Below are positions 43,996 to 52,672 of a DNA stretch of 64,000 bases, piece after piece. Source of the DNA: Pelagibacterium xiamenense (GTDB taxonomy: Bacteria > Pseudomonadota > Alphaproteobacteria > Rhizobiales > Devosiaceae); the NCBI RefSeq assembly GCF_021166475.1, contig NZ_JAJOYS010000001.1:620001-684000 (forward strand). The letters run 5' to 3'. The notes under the pieces were generated by a model that saw only the letters and a program-made list of their open reading frames with translations, was not told the origin of the DNA and did no database searches. Numbering within the stretch: the first letter of the stretch is position 1; every line of letters starts with the position of its first letter. A program made the translations under genes and the position numbers.

Positions 43996-44682
43996 CTAGA
44001 GCGCCGCTGCCGCGGCACGCACGTTCTGAACGAAGCGCTGCTGGATCGCGGGATCGAGCGTCTCGACGACCTCAGTGATGCGCTCCCGGAACGCCTCGTC
44101 ATTGACATAGCGCAAGGCGATCGATGCGACACCGCGCTGGGAAGCCGCCAACAGGCCCAGGTCGGCCAGATGTAGCGCGCGGGTGGCGTCGTCGAGCCGC
44201 TCGAAATTCTCTTCGGCAAGAGCGACGCGCACTTCGGCGATCCATTGTTCGGCCGGACCCGTGCGTTGCGACATCGCAAGCCAATGGTTGCCGGTTTCGA
44301 CAGCGTCGGCCTGGAAGTGCATGAAGGCGCCGGCGTACCAGGTGTAGCTGTCCGTCGGCATTGCGGCGATCGCCTCTTCCATGAGTGCCAGGCACTTCCG
44401 GCGCACCTGAGCAAGCGGCTCCTGAGGGCGCAGCGTTGCGCGGAGCCCGCTTAGCGCGACCAGGCAAACATCGGTCGCCACGCGAACGCCGTGGATGGAG
44501 ACCGGCAGAGGGACCTCTTGGGTTCTCAGCCGCTCGAAGCGCGCGTTCACCGAGCCGGAGCCCCAGAAATAGGGCGCAGCCTCCAAACGCACCAGCAAGC
44601 CTCCGGAGATGATCAGAACCAGAGCGGCCGCGACGACGATCAGGTGCCCAAGACGACGAGAAAGCAATTTGGTTATCACCAT
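43996..44682 (-). CDS. Single-pass membrane protein of unknown function in the polysaccharide operon
   Basis: 228 residues from ATG (MVITKLLSRRL); an in-frame ATG at 44703 would lie upstream of the predicted transcript start. One TM helix (HLIVVAAALVLIISGGLLVR) and a ~195-residue, mainly helical, periplasmic domain (LAQVRRKCLALMEEAIAAMP, WIAEVRVALAEENFERLDDA). The helix pairing resembles TPR-like folds, which would suit a partner of the following ligase-like protein. Family not recognised. First gene of the group with the second ligase and the Wzc-type kinase. Confidence 0.75.
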   Translation of the reverse strand: MVITKLLSRRLGHLIVVAAALVLIISGGLLVRLEAAPYFWGSGSVNARFERLRTQEVPLPVSIHGVRVATDVCLVALSGLRATLRPQEPLAQVRRKCLALMEEAIAAMPTDSYTWYAGAFMHFQADAVETGNHWLAMSQRTGPAEQWIAEVRVALAEENFERLDDATRALHLADLGLLAASQRGVASIALRYVNDEAFRERITEVVETLDPAIQQRFVQNVRAAAAAL

Positions 44683-44705
44683 GTTGGAGCTTTCTTTGTC
44701 CATTG

Positions 44706-44734
44706 ATTGTGATTTGATCGCCGGTTTTGGTCAA
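44706..44734 (-). promoter_or_regulatory. Candidate promoter of the kinase/ligase operon
   Basis: On the minus strand TTGACC (44729-44734), 17 bp, CACAAT (44706-44711). The expected start near 44699 gives a short leader to the ATG at 44682. Confidence 0.45.
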
Positions 44735-44822
44735 CGACTTGTCGAAATGCCGGTTAATGCGCGCAAGAAGTAGTAAAATCCCGATCCCGCGGCCTGTTTT
44801 GCGTTACCGGTTCAAGTCATAG

Positions 44823-44839
44823 TGTCAGGAATACTGACA
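44823..44839. promoter_or_regulatory. Palindromic operator candidate between divergent polysaccharide genes
   Basis: TGTCAG and CTGACA form a perfect 6-bp inverted repeat around GAATA. It lies in the 339-bp gap between the minus-strand operon and the plus-strand ABC exporter gene. No regulator gene is adjacent. The rest of 44735-45021 holds only a short frame (44853-45059) with no family features. Confidence 0.4.
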
Positions 44840-45021
44840 TGTTCACGCATATGTGTGTCCGGAATGTCACGCGCGACAAATGACCGGCCGCAGCCTGTTG
44901 TCCATCAGGAGAGTGCCGTTTATAACGACGGACGAACTTGAGTACCCGCCAAGGGAGAGCGAAATGAAAGCGGTCATGTCCAATCAGAAAGGAGATATCG
45001 ACAACAAGGACATGAAGCTTC

Positions 45022-46878
45022 ATGTACGTTCCATTTTCTTTGGCGAGGACGCGCGATGATGCGCAAAATAAGCATTTCCTAGCCAGATTTTTTCCCAAAC
45101 CGCGGGCGAAAGGGCCCTCCGACGCTTTAGGGCGCCGGCGCTTTGCGCGTGCCCGGAAATTCTTCTCGTATTATCGGCCCCACCTGCCGCTTCTGGCGGC
45201 GGATCTGGCCTGTGCGCTGCTGGTTGCCGCAACCGCGGTGGCGCTGCCGGTTTGCGCAAACTACGTGACGACGCGGCTGCTCGAATTGCAGGACACGCCG
45301 GAAGCCATCGCCCAGATCATTACGATGGGCGGCGTCATGCTTGCCATTCTGGCCGTCCAGGTACTGGCAATCTTCTTCGTCGACTACCAGGGCCACGTCA
45401 TGGGCGCCAAGATCGAGGGCGCAGTGCGCAAGGAATTGTTCGAGCACTGCCAGAAGCTTTCGTTCTCCTACTATGATCGTCAGCGGGTCGGGCAGCTCAT
45501 GAGCAGGATCACCAACGATTCCCTGTGGCTGGGTGAACTCTTCCACCACGGGCCCGAGGATCTCTCGATCGCGGCGCTTAAATTCATGGGCGCCATGCTG
45601 GTGCTGGCGTTCATTGACCCCGTGCTGACCGCATTGATCGGCGTGCTCACGCCATTTGCCGTCATCTACGCGCTCTATTTCAACGAGCGGATGAACCGGG
45701 CGCTGCAACGGAGCAAGGAGCAGATCGCGCGTGTCAACGAGCGCGTGGAGGATGCCCTGGCCGGTATCCGCGTCGTCCAGTCGTTTGCCAACGAGACGCT
45801 GGAAACCGCCCGGTTCGAAAAGGAGAACGCCCGCTTCGTCGAGAGCCGGCGCGACGGCTATAAGAGCGAGGCCTATTTCTCGGTGGGCGCCGAAACGTTC
45901 GCCCAACTCGTGATGGTCCTCGTGATCGTCGTGGGCGCGGTGCGCATCCTGACGGCCGGCTTGTCGGTCGCCGACATGCTGACCTTCCTTTTGTGCGTCG
46001 CGGTGCTGGTGGACCCGGTCCAGCGCCTCGCGAACTTCGTGCGGCTCTGGCAGGAGGGCTATACCGGGTTCGCAAGGGCCATGGAGCTGCTCGAGGTGGC
46101 ACCCGACATTGCCGACCGCCCCGGCGCCATCGATGTCCCTCATATGGGTGGCGCAATCGCCTTCAGGGACGTCAGCTTCCGCTATGGGGACGAAGGCCCG
46201 GACGTGCTGCGGAACCTCTCGCTCGACATTGCGCCGGGCGAATTCGTGGCTCTGGTGGGACCGTCCGGCGTGGGCAAGAGTACGCTGTGCGCGCTCATCC
46301 CACGCTTTTACGACATCCATTCGGGCGTCATCACCATCGATGGCCGGGACGTGCGGGACCTCACGCTTGCTTCGTTGCGCCGCGGCGTGGGCGTCGTCCA
46401 GCAGGACGTTTACCTCTTCTCCGGCACTGTAGCGGAGAACCTGCGCTATGGACGGCCCGATGCAACCGACCAAGAGGTTGTCGCGGCGGCCAAATCGGCC
46501 AACGCCCACGACTTCATCTCGGCCCTGCCCAATGGATACGATACCGATATCGGTCAGCGCGGGGTCAAGCTCTCAGGGGGGCAAAAACAGCGGCTGACAA
46601 TCGCACGGGCCTTCCTCAAGAACCCGGCCATTCTGATCTTCGACGAAGCAACGAGCGCACTCGATAATGAGAGCGAGCGGGCGGTGCAGCAGGCGCTGTT
46701 CGAATTGACCCGCGGACGGACGACGATTGTCATAGCACACCGCCTGTCCACCGTGCGCCACGCGGACAGGATCTTGGTGCTGACAGAGAACGGCATCGGC
46801 GAGGAGGGCACGCACGACGCTCTGATGGCTGCCGACGGACTTTATGCAGCACTGCACAAAGTCCAGGCCAGCATCTAG
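45022..46878 (+). CDS. ABC exporter, fused permease and ATPase (MsbA-like)
   Basis: 618 residues. After a basic ~45-residue N-terminus come six TM helices (~50-345) with the coupling segment KLSFSYYDRQRVGQLMSRIT, then a nucleotide-binding domain: Walker A VGPSGVGKSTLCAL, Q-loop GVVQQDVYLFSGT, signature KLSGGQKQRLTIARA, Walker B AILIFDEATSALD and switch His in VIAHRLSTV. All ATPase residues are intact. Substrate may be lipid-linked sugar, lipid or peptide; the location at the edge of the polysaccharide locus suggests envelope export but does not fix it. Confidence 0.92.
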   Translation: MYVPFSLARTRDDAQNKHFLARFFPKPRAKGPSDALGRRRFARARKFFSYYRPHLPLLAADLACALLVAATAVALPVCANYVTTRLLELQDTPEAIAQIITMGGVMLAILAVQVLAIFFVDYQGHVMGAKIEGAVRKELFEHCQKLSFSYYDRQRVGQLMSRITNDSLWLGELFHHGPEDLSIAALKFMGAMLVLAFIDPVLTALIGVLTPFAVIYALYFNERMNRALQRSKEQIARVNERVEDALAGIRVVQSFANETLETARFEKENARFVESRRDGYKSEAYFSVGAETFAQLVMVLVIVVGAVRILTAGLSVADMLTFLLCVAVLVDPVQRLANFVRLWQEGYTGFARAMELLEVAPDIADRPGAIDVPHMGGAIAFRDVSFRYGDEGPDVLRNLSLDIAPGEFVALVGPSGVGKSTLCALIPRFYDIHSGVITIDGRDVRDLTLASLRRGVGVVQQDVYLFSGTVAENLRYGRPDATDQEVVAAAKSANAHDFISALPNGYDTDIGQRGVKLSGGQKQRLTIARAFLKNPAILIFDEATSALDNESERAVQQALFELTRGRTTIVIAHRLSTVRHADRILVLTENGIGEEGTHDALMAADGLYAALHKVQASI

Positions 46879-46890
46879 CCGCAACAATGA

Positions 46891-46917
46891 GGCCCGCCGC
46901 GGCGCTCGCGGCGGGCC
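46891..46917. terminator. Hairpin terminator between convergent genes
   Basis: A perfect 11-bp GC stem (46891-46901 with 46907-46917) with a 5-nt loop sits between the ABC exporter stop and the dipeptidase stop. T tracts on both sides are short (TTCCTC; TCATTGTT). Confidence 0.6.
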
Positions 46918-46921
46918 TTCC

Positions 46922-47968
46922 TCAATCGATGATCCGCGACAGCACCCGCATCCAGTTTTCGAACGCGATTTTTTCGAGAAGCGCGGCATCGTAGCCGTGC
47001 CGGGCGAGGCGCTCGAAGAGGACCGGCAGGTGCCGCGCCGATCCGATGGCATCCGGGATAAGCGCGCCGTCGAAATCCGAGCCAATGCCCACGCGGGTTT
47101 CCCCCAGCCGCTCGACCAGAAAATCGAGATGCCGCACAATCAGCGTAAGGTCGGTATCCGTCCGCATCTGTCCGTCGGGACGCAGGAAGGCGGTGGCGAA
47201 ATTGAGCCCGACGATCCCGTCGCTCTCCCGGATCGCATCGAGCTGGCGGTCGGTGAGGTTGCGCGGGACCGGGGAAATCGCGTGGGCGTTCGAATGGGTG
47301 GCCACCAACGGCGCGTCTGACAATGCGGCCACGTCCCAGAAGCCCTTTTCGTTAAGGTGCGAAAGGTCGATCATGACACCGAGACGGTTGCACGCCTCAA
47401 CGAGGCGCTTACCCGCATCGGTCAGCCCGGGGCCGGTATCGGGGGAGCCTGGAAACCGCATGGGTACGCCATGCCCGAAGATCGTGGGCCTGCTCCACAC
47501 CGGGCCGAGCGATCTCAGCCCGGCGTTATAGAGCGTTTCGAGATAGGTAAGATCGGCGTCGATGGCGTCGGCGCCCTCCAGGTGCACGATGACCGACAGC
47601 GCCCCGCGCTCGTGCGCCGCGCGGATGTCGCGCGTAGAGGTGCAGATCGAGACGGCGCCGCCCGAACGCTCAGCGAGCGATTTGAGCAGGGCAAGTTCGG
47701 TATCGACCACCTCCTGCGCCGCTTCGCGATCGAGTGGCGGGGGCAGTGGCAGATCGTAGGTTTCGCCCATGAGGGCGGTCAAATCGAGCTTTTCGGCGGA
47801 AGGTACATAGAGCGCGAAAAAGCCTCCTGCCAGGCCGCCGGCCCTCGCCTTGGGCAAATCGATATGCCCGGGACCGCCGCCATCAAGAAACGCCGCGACA
47901 GGGTCGCCCTCCCTCTGGAGAAAAAGACGCAGGGCGACATCGTTGTGACCGTCGAATACGGGAATCAT
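46922..47968 (-). CDS. Membrane dipeptidase family (peptidase M19)
   Basis: 348 residues from ATG (MIPVFDGHNDVAL); ribosome site weak, but no better start is visible. It is a two-zinc amidohydrolase-fold dipeptidase. Metal ligands appear in FDGHNDVAL (His, Asp), IVHLEGADAI (Glu), IDLSHLNEKGFW (His) and VATHSNAHAI (His), with GIGSDFDGAL near the end. Bacterial members cleave varied dipeptides, including some with D-residues at the C-terminal side. No signal peptide, so probably cytosolic. Divergent from the next gene. Confidence 0.9.
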   Translation of the reverse strand: MIPVFDGHNDVALRLFLQREGDPVAAFLDGGGPGHIDLPKARAGGLAGGFFALYVPSAEKLDLTALMGETYDLPLPPPLDREAAQEVVDTELALLKSLAERSGGAVSICTSTRDIRAAHERGALSVIVHLEGADAIDADLTYLETLYNAGLRSLGPVWSRPTIFGHGVPMRFPGSPDTGPGLTDAGKRLVEACNRLGVMIDLSHLNEKGFWDVAALSDAPLVATHSNAHAISPVPRNLTDRQLDAIRESDGIVGLNFATAFLRPDGQMRTDTDLTLIVRHLDFLVERLGETRVGIGSDFDGALIPDAIGSARHLPVLFERLARHGYDAALLEKIAFENWMRVLSRIID

Positions 47969-48141
47969 GAAAAAAAAGTCCGGCAGGATGGTAGCGACGT
48001 CGGAGGGTACGGGTGGCGCGCCAGCGTGGCAAGCCAGGGCCGGCTTGGGCAAGCGTCACATATCCGTCTTTGAAAACCGGGAGTGTTCGGCAAACGGGCC
48101 TTACTAGCGGCTCTGGACGATCCACCACGGAGGCTCTGGAA

Positions 48142-49344
48142 ATGATACGTCTGCTCCTATCGTTTGCCATCGCATTTCTTGCCGGCACGGTTTCGCTCGC
48201 GGCGCAGCAACCGGCGGAAGACGGCGCGATCCGCATCGCGACGTTCAACGCTTCGCTCAATCGCGGCGAGGAGGGGCAATTGGCGTCCGACCTCGCCGAT
48301 CCCGCGGCAACGCAGCCCGCGCGGGTTGCCGAGATCATCCAGCGGGTCAACCCGGACGTCGTCCTCATCAACGAATTCGACTACGACGAGGACGGCGCGG
48401 CGGCCCGGCTTTTTGTCGACAACTTTTTAAGCCGGAGCCAGAACGGCGCCGAGCCCTGGGTGCCGGCGGCCATCTTCAGTGCTCCATCCAATACGGGCAT
48501 TCCAACCGGTATCGATCTCGACCGCGATTCGAGCCCGGTCGGGCCGGGCGACGCGTTCGGCTTCGGATTTTTCCCCGGTCAGTACGGCATGCTCATCCTC
48601 TCCAAGCTCCCGATCGCCCGGGACGACGCGCGAACGTTCCAGGAATTTCTCTGGCGCGACATGCCCAACGCCCGCCTGCCGGACGATCCCGGCACCTCGG
48701 CACCGGCGGACTACTATACGGCGGAAACACTGGAGAAATTCCGGCTTTCCTCCAAGAGCCACTGGGATGTTCCGGTCGAAGCAGGCGATACGGTCATTCA
48801 CCTTCTCGCCAGCCACCCTACGCCTCCGGTTTTCGACGGGCCGGAAGATCGCAACGGCACGCGCAACGCCGACGAGGTGCGCTTCTGGATCGACTACGTC
48901 GGCGGTGCCGACTACATCTACGACGACGCCGGCGAAACGGGCGGCCTTCCCGCGGACGCGTCCTTCGTCATTCTGGGTGACCTCAATCTCGATCCCAACG
49001 ACGGCGACGGCATGCGCGACGTTGGCGCTGCGCTGCTTGCGGCCGAAAGGGTGCAGGATCCCATGCCGGCGAGCGAGGGCGGGGCTGAGGATGCGGCGGC
49101 GGACGGCGGCGTAAACGGCGGCCATACAGGCGATCCCCGGTATGACACGGCCGATTTCTTCGATGGAATGGGCGGTGCCGGGAACATGCGCGTGGACTAT
49201 GTACTGCCTTCGGCCGACCTGACGGTGACCGGTTCGGGCATCTTCTGGCCTACTGCCGACGACCCGCTCGCCGAATTGCTCGGACCCGAGGACGCGCAAA
49301 CCTCGGACCATCGCCTGGTCTGGGTGGACATTGCGATCGAATAG
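48142..49344 (+). CDS. Exported endonuclease/exonuclease/phosphatase family protein
   Basis: 400 residues from ATG with GGAGG upstream and a Sec signal peptide (MIRLLLSFAIAFLAGTVSLA, cleavage after LAA). The metal-dependent phosphoesterase motifs are RIATFNASLNRG, LINEFDYDEDG (metal Glu), SHPTPPVFDG (His), ILGDLNLDPNDGDG (Asp, Asn) and TSDHRLVWVDI (Asp-His pair). Secreted members act on phosphoesters such as extracellular DNA, lipids or organic phosphate. The likely role is phosphate or nucleotide salvage outside the cell, unproven. Convergent with the Amt fusion, 4 bp apart. Confidence 0.88.
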   Translation: MIRLLLSFAIAFLAGTVSLAAQQPAEDGAIRIATFNASLNRGEEGQLASDLADPAATQPARVAEIIQRVNPDVVLINEFDYDEDGAAARLFVDNFLSRSQNGAEPWVPAAIFSAPSNTGIPTGIDLDRDSSPVGPGDAFGFGFFPGQYGMLILSKLPIARDDARTFQEFLWRDMPNARLPDDPGTSAPADYYTAETLEKFRLSSKSHWDVPVEAGDTVIHLLASHPTPPVFDGPEDRNGTRNADEVRFWIDYVGGADYIYDDAGETGGLPADASFVILGDLNLDPNDGDGMRDVGAALLAAERVQDPMPASEGGAEDAAADGGVNGGHTGDPRYDTADFFDGMGGAGNMRVDYVLPSADLTVTGSGIFWPTADDPLAELLGPEDAQTSDHRLVWVDIAIE

Positions 49345-49348
49345 CGCT

Positions 49349-52300
49349 CTAGCCTGCTTTGTCCGCCGCTACCGGCGCGAGGGCCGCGAATGAGCCACGC
49401 GCTTCGAGCACTTGCAGCGCCCGGTGCATGTCGGGGCGTTCGGAGACACTGCCGCTTTCGAGCCATGCGACCGCATCGGGCAAGGGCGACGGCAGGGCGT
49501 CGACCGGCATGGGCCGTCCGGTGAGAAAGCCCTGGACCTCGTCGCACCCGCTTTCCGAGAGCAGTGTGAGTTCGCTCTGCCGCTCGACGCCCTCGGCGAC
49601 AATTCGCAAATCCAGAGATTTTCCCAGCTCGATCACCGCCTTGGCAATCGCGAGGGCGTTCTTGTCGTCGGACAGGTTCTGGACGAAGGACCGGTCGACC
49701 TTGATGCAATCGAAGGGGAAGGATTGCAGATAGGAAAGGGAGGAATAGCCGGTACCGAAGTCGTCGAGCGCGATCTTGATGCCCACCGCTTTGAGGCGCT
49801 TGAAGATCGAAATGGCCCGCCCCTCGTCTTCAACCAACACGCTTTCAGTGAGCTCGAGCTCCACACGTTGGGGCGCGATTCCGACCTCCTCGATAATGCC
49901 GAGAACCTTTTCGACGAAGGTCCGGTCGCGGAACTGAACCGGGCTGACGTTGATGCTGACCGTATCGGTCCCGAGCCGGTCGCGGGCAATGATGCACGCT
50001 TGCTTGAGCACCCATTCGCCAAGGGCGACGATTTGGCCGCTGGCCTCGGCGACGGGCACGAATTCGGCCGGCGAAATCTGACCGCGCTTGGGGTGATTCC
50101 AGCGCAGCAGCGCCTCGTAGCCCGAAATCCGCCGCTGCTTGAGGTCGATCCGCGGCTGGAAATAAAGTTCGAGCTCGTTCCGGTCGATCGCCTGTTCGAG
50201 ATCGGCCTCGAGCATGCGTCGCACCTGCAACTGCGCGTCCATGCCCGGCTCGAACACGCTATAGGTGCTGCGCCCGCCCGCCTTGGCGACGTAAAGCGCC
50301 ATATCCGCACGGGCGAACACGAGGTCGCCCTCGTTGCCGTCGCGGGGAATTACGACGACGCCGACGCTTGCGCCCACGCGAACGCGGACTTTCTCATCCA
50401 CGACGATAGGCTGACACAGCGCTTCAATGATCGAATGGGCGAGGTCACTGGCCTGGTTCTCGAAATGGATGTCGGAAACGAGGACGGCGAATTCGTCCCC
50501 GCCAAGCCGGGCCACAATGCCGTCCTGGCCTACGGTCTGCGTCAGGCGTTTCGCCGTCTCGCGGATCACCGCGTCGCCCGCGGGATGACCGTGGATGTCG
50601 TTGACGTCCTTGAAACGGTCGAGGTCGACCAGAAGCAAGGCTCCCATGGTGCTGCGGTTGACGACCCTGTCGATCGCGGTTTCGAGTTGATCGTTGAAAA
50701 CGGCACGGTTGGGAAGGCCGGTGAGGGGATCGTGCTGGGCAAGGAAGCGGATGCGGTCCTCGGCGATCTTGCGCTCCCTGAGGTCGGATATGGCAAAAAC
50801 CCGCGTCATCCGGCCGTGATACACAACCCGCTTGGTGCGGATCTCCACCGGGATATCCCTGCCGTCGATCGCAACAACGGCAACTTCGAACGGGTGTCCG
50901 TCGTCCGCAGCAAGCGCCCTTTCGACGATGCCGACACCACCGGGGCTGACGATATCGTTGAACGGCAGGCCGCGCAGTGTTTCAAGCCCGCGCCCCAGCA
51001 GGTTTTCGAGCGCCTTGTTGCCATCCTGGATGCGGCCGTCGACGGTGACGCAGATGCCTTCAAAGGCGGCGTCGGCCATTGAACTCAGGCGCTCGGCTTC
51101 CTCGCGTGCGCGGGCGATCTCGCGCTGGTCACCGCGAGCCTTTTCGGCGGCCTCGACCCGCGACATGAAGCGGTTGAACAAATGCGTCAGCGCTTCGGCG
51201 TCGTCGCCATGCTCGACCGGAAGCCGGAGATCCAGCCCGGCCTTGCCTGTGATCAATGCGCCAAGCGCCGTCTCCACGTGCCCCACGCCGATCCGCGTAT
51301 TGTGTTCGATTTCGTTGAGGCCACGCTGTTCCTCGGCGCGGGTGGGGCGGATCGACCAGAAATGCTCCATGAGCTTGAAGCAGGCAAAGCCCAGCCCGAA
51401 GGACCAGACGAAGTTGAGAACGACGCCGAAGAGCTGGACGCCGAACTGCGTGAGGACGTTCGTATGTGGCAGCGTGTCCGGCATCGCGAGGAAAACCAGA
51501 GCCAGCGTGCCGGCGACGCCGGAAAAGCCGTGCACGCCGATTGCACCGACCGCGTCATCGATCCTGAGTTTATGTTCGAGCAGCCAATTGCCCCAGATCG
51601 CCGCGATCCCGCCGATGAGCCCGACGATCAGGGCGCCGGTTCCATCGAGCACATGACAGCCGGCAGTCACAGCGACGAGACCGCCCAAGAGCCCGCAGAT
51701 GGGCTTTTCAGGCAGCGCGATATCGTCGAGCGCGAGCCCGAGAACGTAGCCGATGAACCCGCCTGCGCCCGCCGCGAGGATGGTGTTGGCGATGATCGGA
51801 CCGATTGCGGGGACCGCGGCGGCGGTGGAGCCGCCATTGAAGCCGATCCAGCCCACGAACAACAGCATGGTGCCCGCCGTCGTCAGCACCGCGCTGTGGC
51901 CCGAAAGCCGGACCGGTTTCCCGTCGGGCCCGTACTTTCCGGCGCGAGGACCCAGGACCCAGCATGCCGCCAGCGCGACCCAGCCGCCCGTGGCGTGAAC
52001 CACCGTGGAGCCCGCGAAATCGACGAAGCCGAGATTGGCGAGGAACGCCCCGGCGTTTTCAAGGAGCGCGGCACCCCAGGCCCAATGCACGAAAACCGGA
52101 TAGACGAGCCCCGCGACGACCAGCGAGCACACCACATAGGAATGAAGCCGCAGCCGCTCCGCCACAGCGCCCGAGACGATGGTCGCGGCGGTGCCGCAGA
52201 ACATCACCTGGAAGGCAAAAAAGGCGTATTCCCAAGGCGTTAGATTGCGCAGAAAGAGGAAGTCGGCGTCCCAGCCGACCGGGCCTTTGCTGGTCCCGAA

Positions 52301-52588
52301 GCTCAGCATGAAGCCGAATATGGCGAAGACGAAGACGGCCGAGACCAGGTCGAGGAGGTTTTTCTGGGCGACGTTGACGGAGTTTTTGGACCGCACCATG
52401 CCCGCTTCGAGCAGCATGAAGCCGGCTTGCATCAAAAGTACGAGGCCTGCCGCGACGAGGAGCCAGACCATGTCGAGCCTGAGGCTCAGATCGGCGAGTT
52501 GTGCCGCGGCATCCTGCGCATATGCCGGTGCCGCGCCGAAGCACAGGCCGGCCGCCAGGGCAGCGGCAAGCGTTTTGAACCCAACCAT
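49349..52588 (-). CDS. Ammonium transporter domain fused to PAS-GGDEF-EAL (Amt-c-di-GMP enzyme)
   Basis: 1079 residues from ATG (MVGFKTLAAAL), which begins a signal peptide ending near residue 24, as in AmtB. Residues ~35-410 are a full Amt fold: the YPVFVHWAWG segment, Asp190 and pore His198 in FVDFAGSTVVHATGG, and the second pore His353 in GVHGFSGVAG. A HAMP-like linker and coiled coil (~425-500) lead to a PAS domain (~505-605). GGDEF (RLGGDEFAV, ~694-702) and EAL follow with catalytic motifs intact (EALLRW, NVSP, LELTES, LDDFGTGYSS, KVDRSF, AEGVE). Both activities look possible. Ammonium would be the natural signal. It lies 84 bp after the guanidine-hydrolysis genes, same strand, and no GlnK gene is present. 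Confidence 0.94.
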   Translation of the reverse strand: MVGFKTLAAALAAGLCFGAAPAYAQDAAAQLADLSLRLDMVWLLVAAGLVLLMQAGFMLLEAGMVRSKNSVNVAQKNLLDLVSAVFVFAIFGFMLSFGTSKGPVGWDADFLFLRNLTPWEYAFFAFQVMFCGTAATIVSGAVAERLRLHSYVVCSLVVAGLVYPVFVHWAWGAALLENAGAFLANLGFVDFAGSTVVHATGGWVALAACWVLGPRAGKYGPDGKPVRLSGHSAVLTTAGTMLLFVGWIGFNGGSTAAAVPAIGPIIANTILAAGAGGFIGYVLGLALDDIALPEKPICGLLGGLVAVTAGCHVLDGTGALIVGLIGGIAAIWGNWLLEHKLRIDDAVGAIGVHGFSGVAGTLALVFLAMPDTLPHTNVLTQFGVQLFGVVLNFVWSFGLGFACFKLMEHFWSIRPTRAEEQRGLNEIEHNTRIGVGHVETALGALITGKAGLDLRLPVEHGDDAEALTHLFNRFMSRVEAAEKARGDQREIARAREEAERLSSMADAAFEGICVTVDGRIQDGNKALENLLGRGLETLRGLPFNDIVSPGGVGIVERALAADDGHPFEVAVVAIDGRDIPVEIRTKRVVYHGRMTRVFAISDLRERKIAEDRIRFLAQHDPLTGLPNRAVFNDQLETAIDRVVNRSTMGALLLVDLDRFKDVNDIHGHPAGDAVIRETAKRLTQTVGQDGIVARLGGDEFAVLVSDIHFENQASDLAHSIIEALCQPIVVDEKVRVRVGASVGVVVIPRDGNEGDLVFARADMALYVAKAGGRSTYSVFEPGMDAQLQVRRMLEADLEQAIDRNELELYFQPRIDLKQRRISGYEALLRWNHPKRGQISPAEFVPVAEASGQIVALGEWVLKQACIIARDRLGTDTVSINVSPVQFRDRTFVEKVLGIIEEVGIAPQRVELELTESVLVEDEGRAISIFKRLKAVGIKIALDDFGTGYSSLSYLQSFPFDCIKVDRSFVQNLSDDKNALAIAKAVIELGKSLDLRIVAEGVERQSELTLLSESGCDEVQGFLTGRPMPVDALPSPLPDAVAWLESGSVSERPDMHRALQVLEARGSFAALAPVAADKAG

Positions 52589-52672
52589 TTTCCGTCCCGC
52601 AAAGGGCGTTTGCACCAATGTGGAGGTTCGGCCCGCAATGGTTAAGTTTGCGTATAATTAGGTGAAAAAGCG

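Noticed and set aside
44853-45059. 68-codon frame before the ABC exporter
   Set aside because: It overlaps the exporter start, has no ribosome site and no family features.
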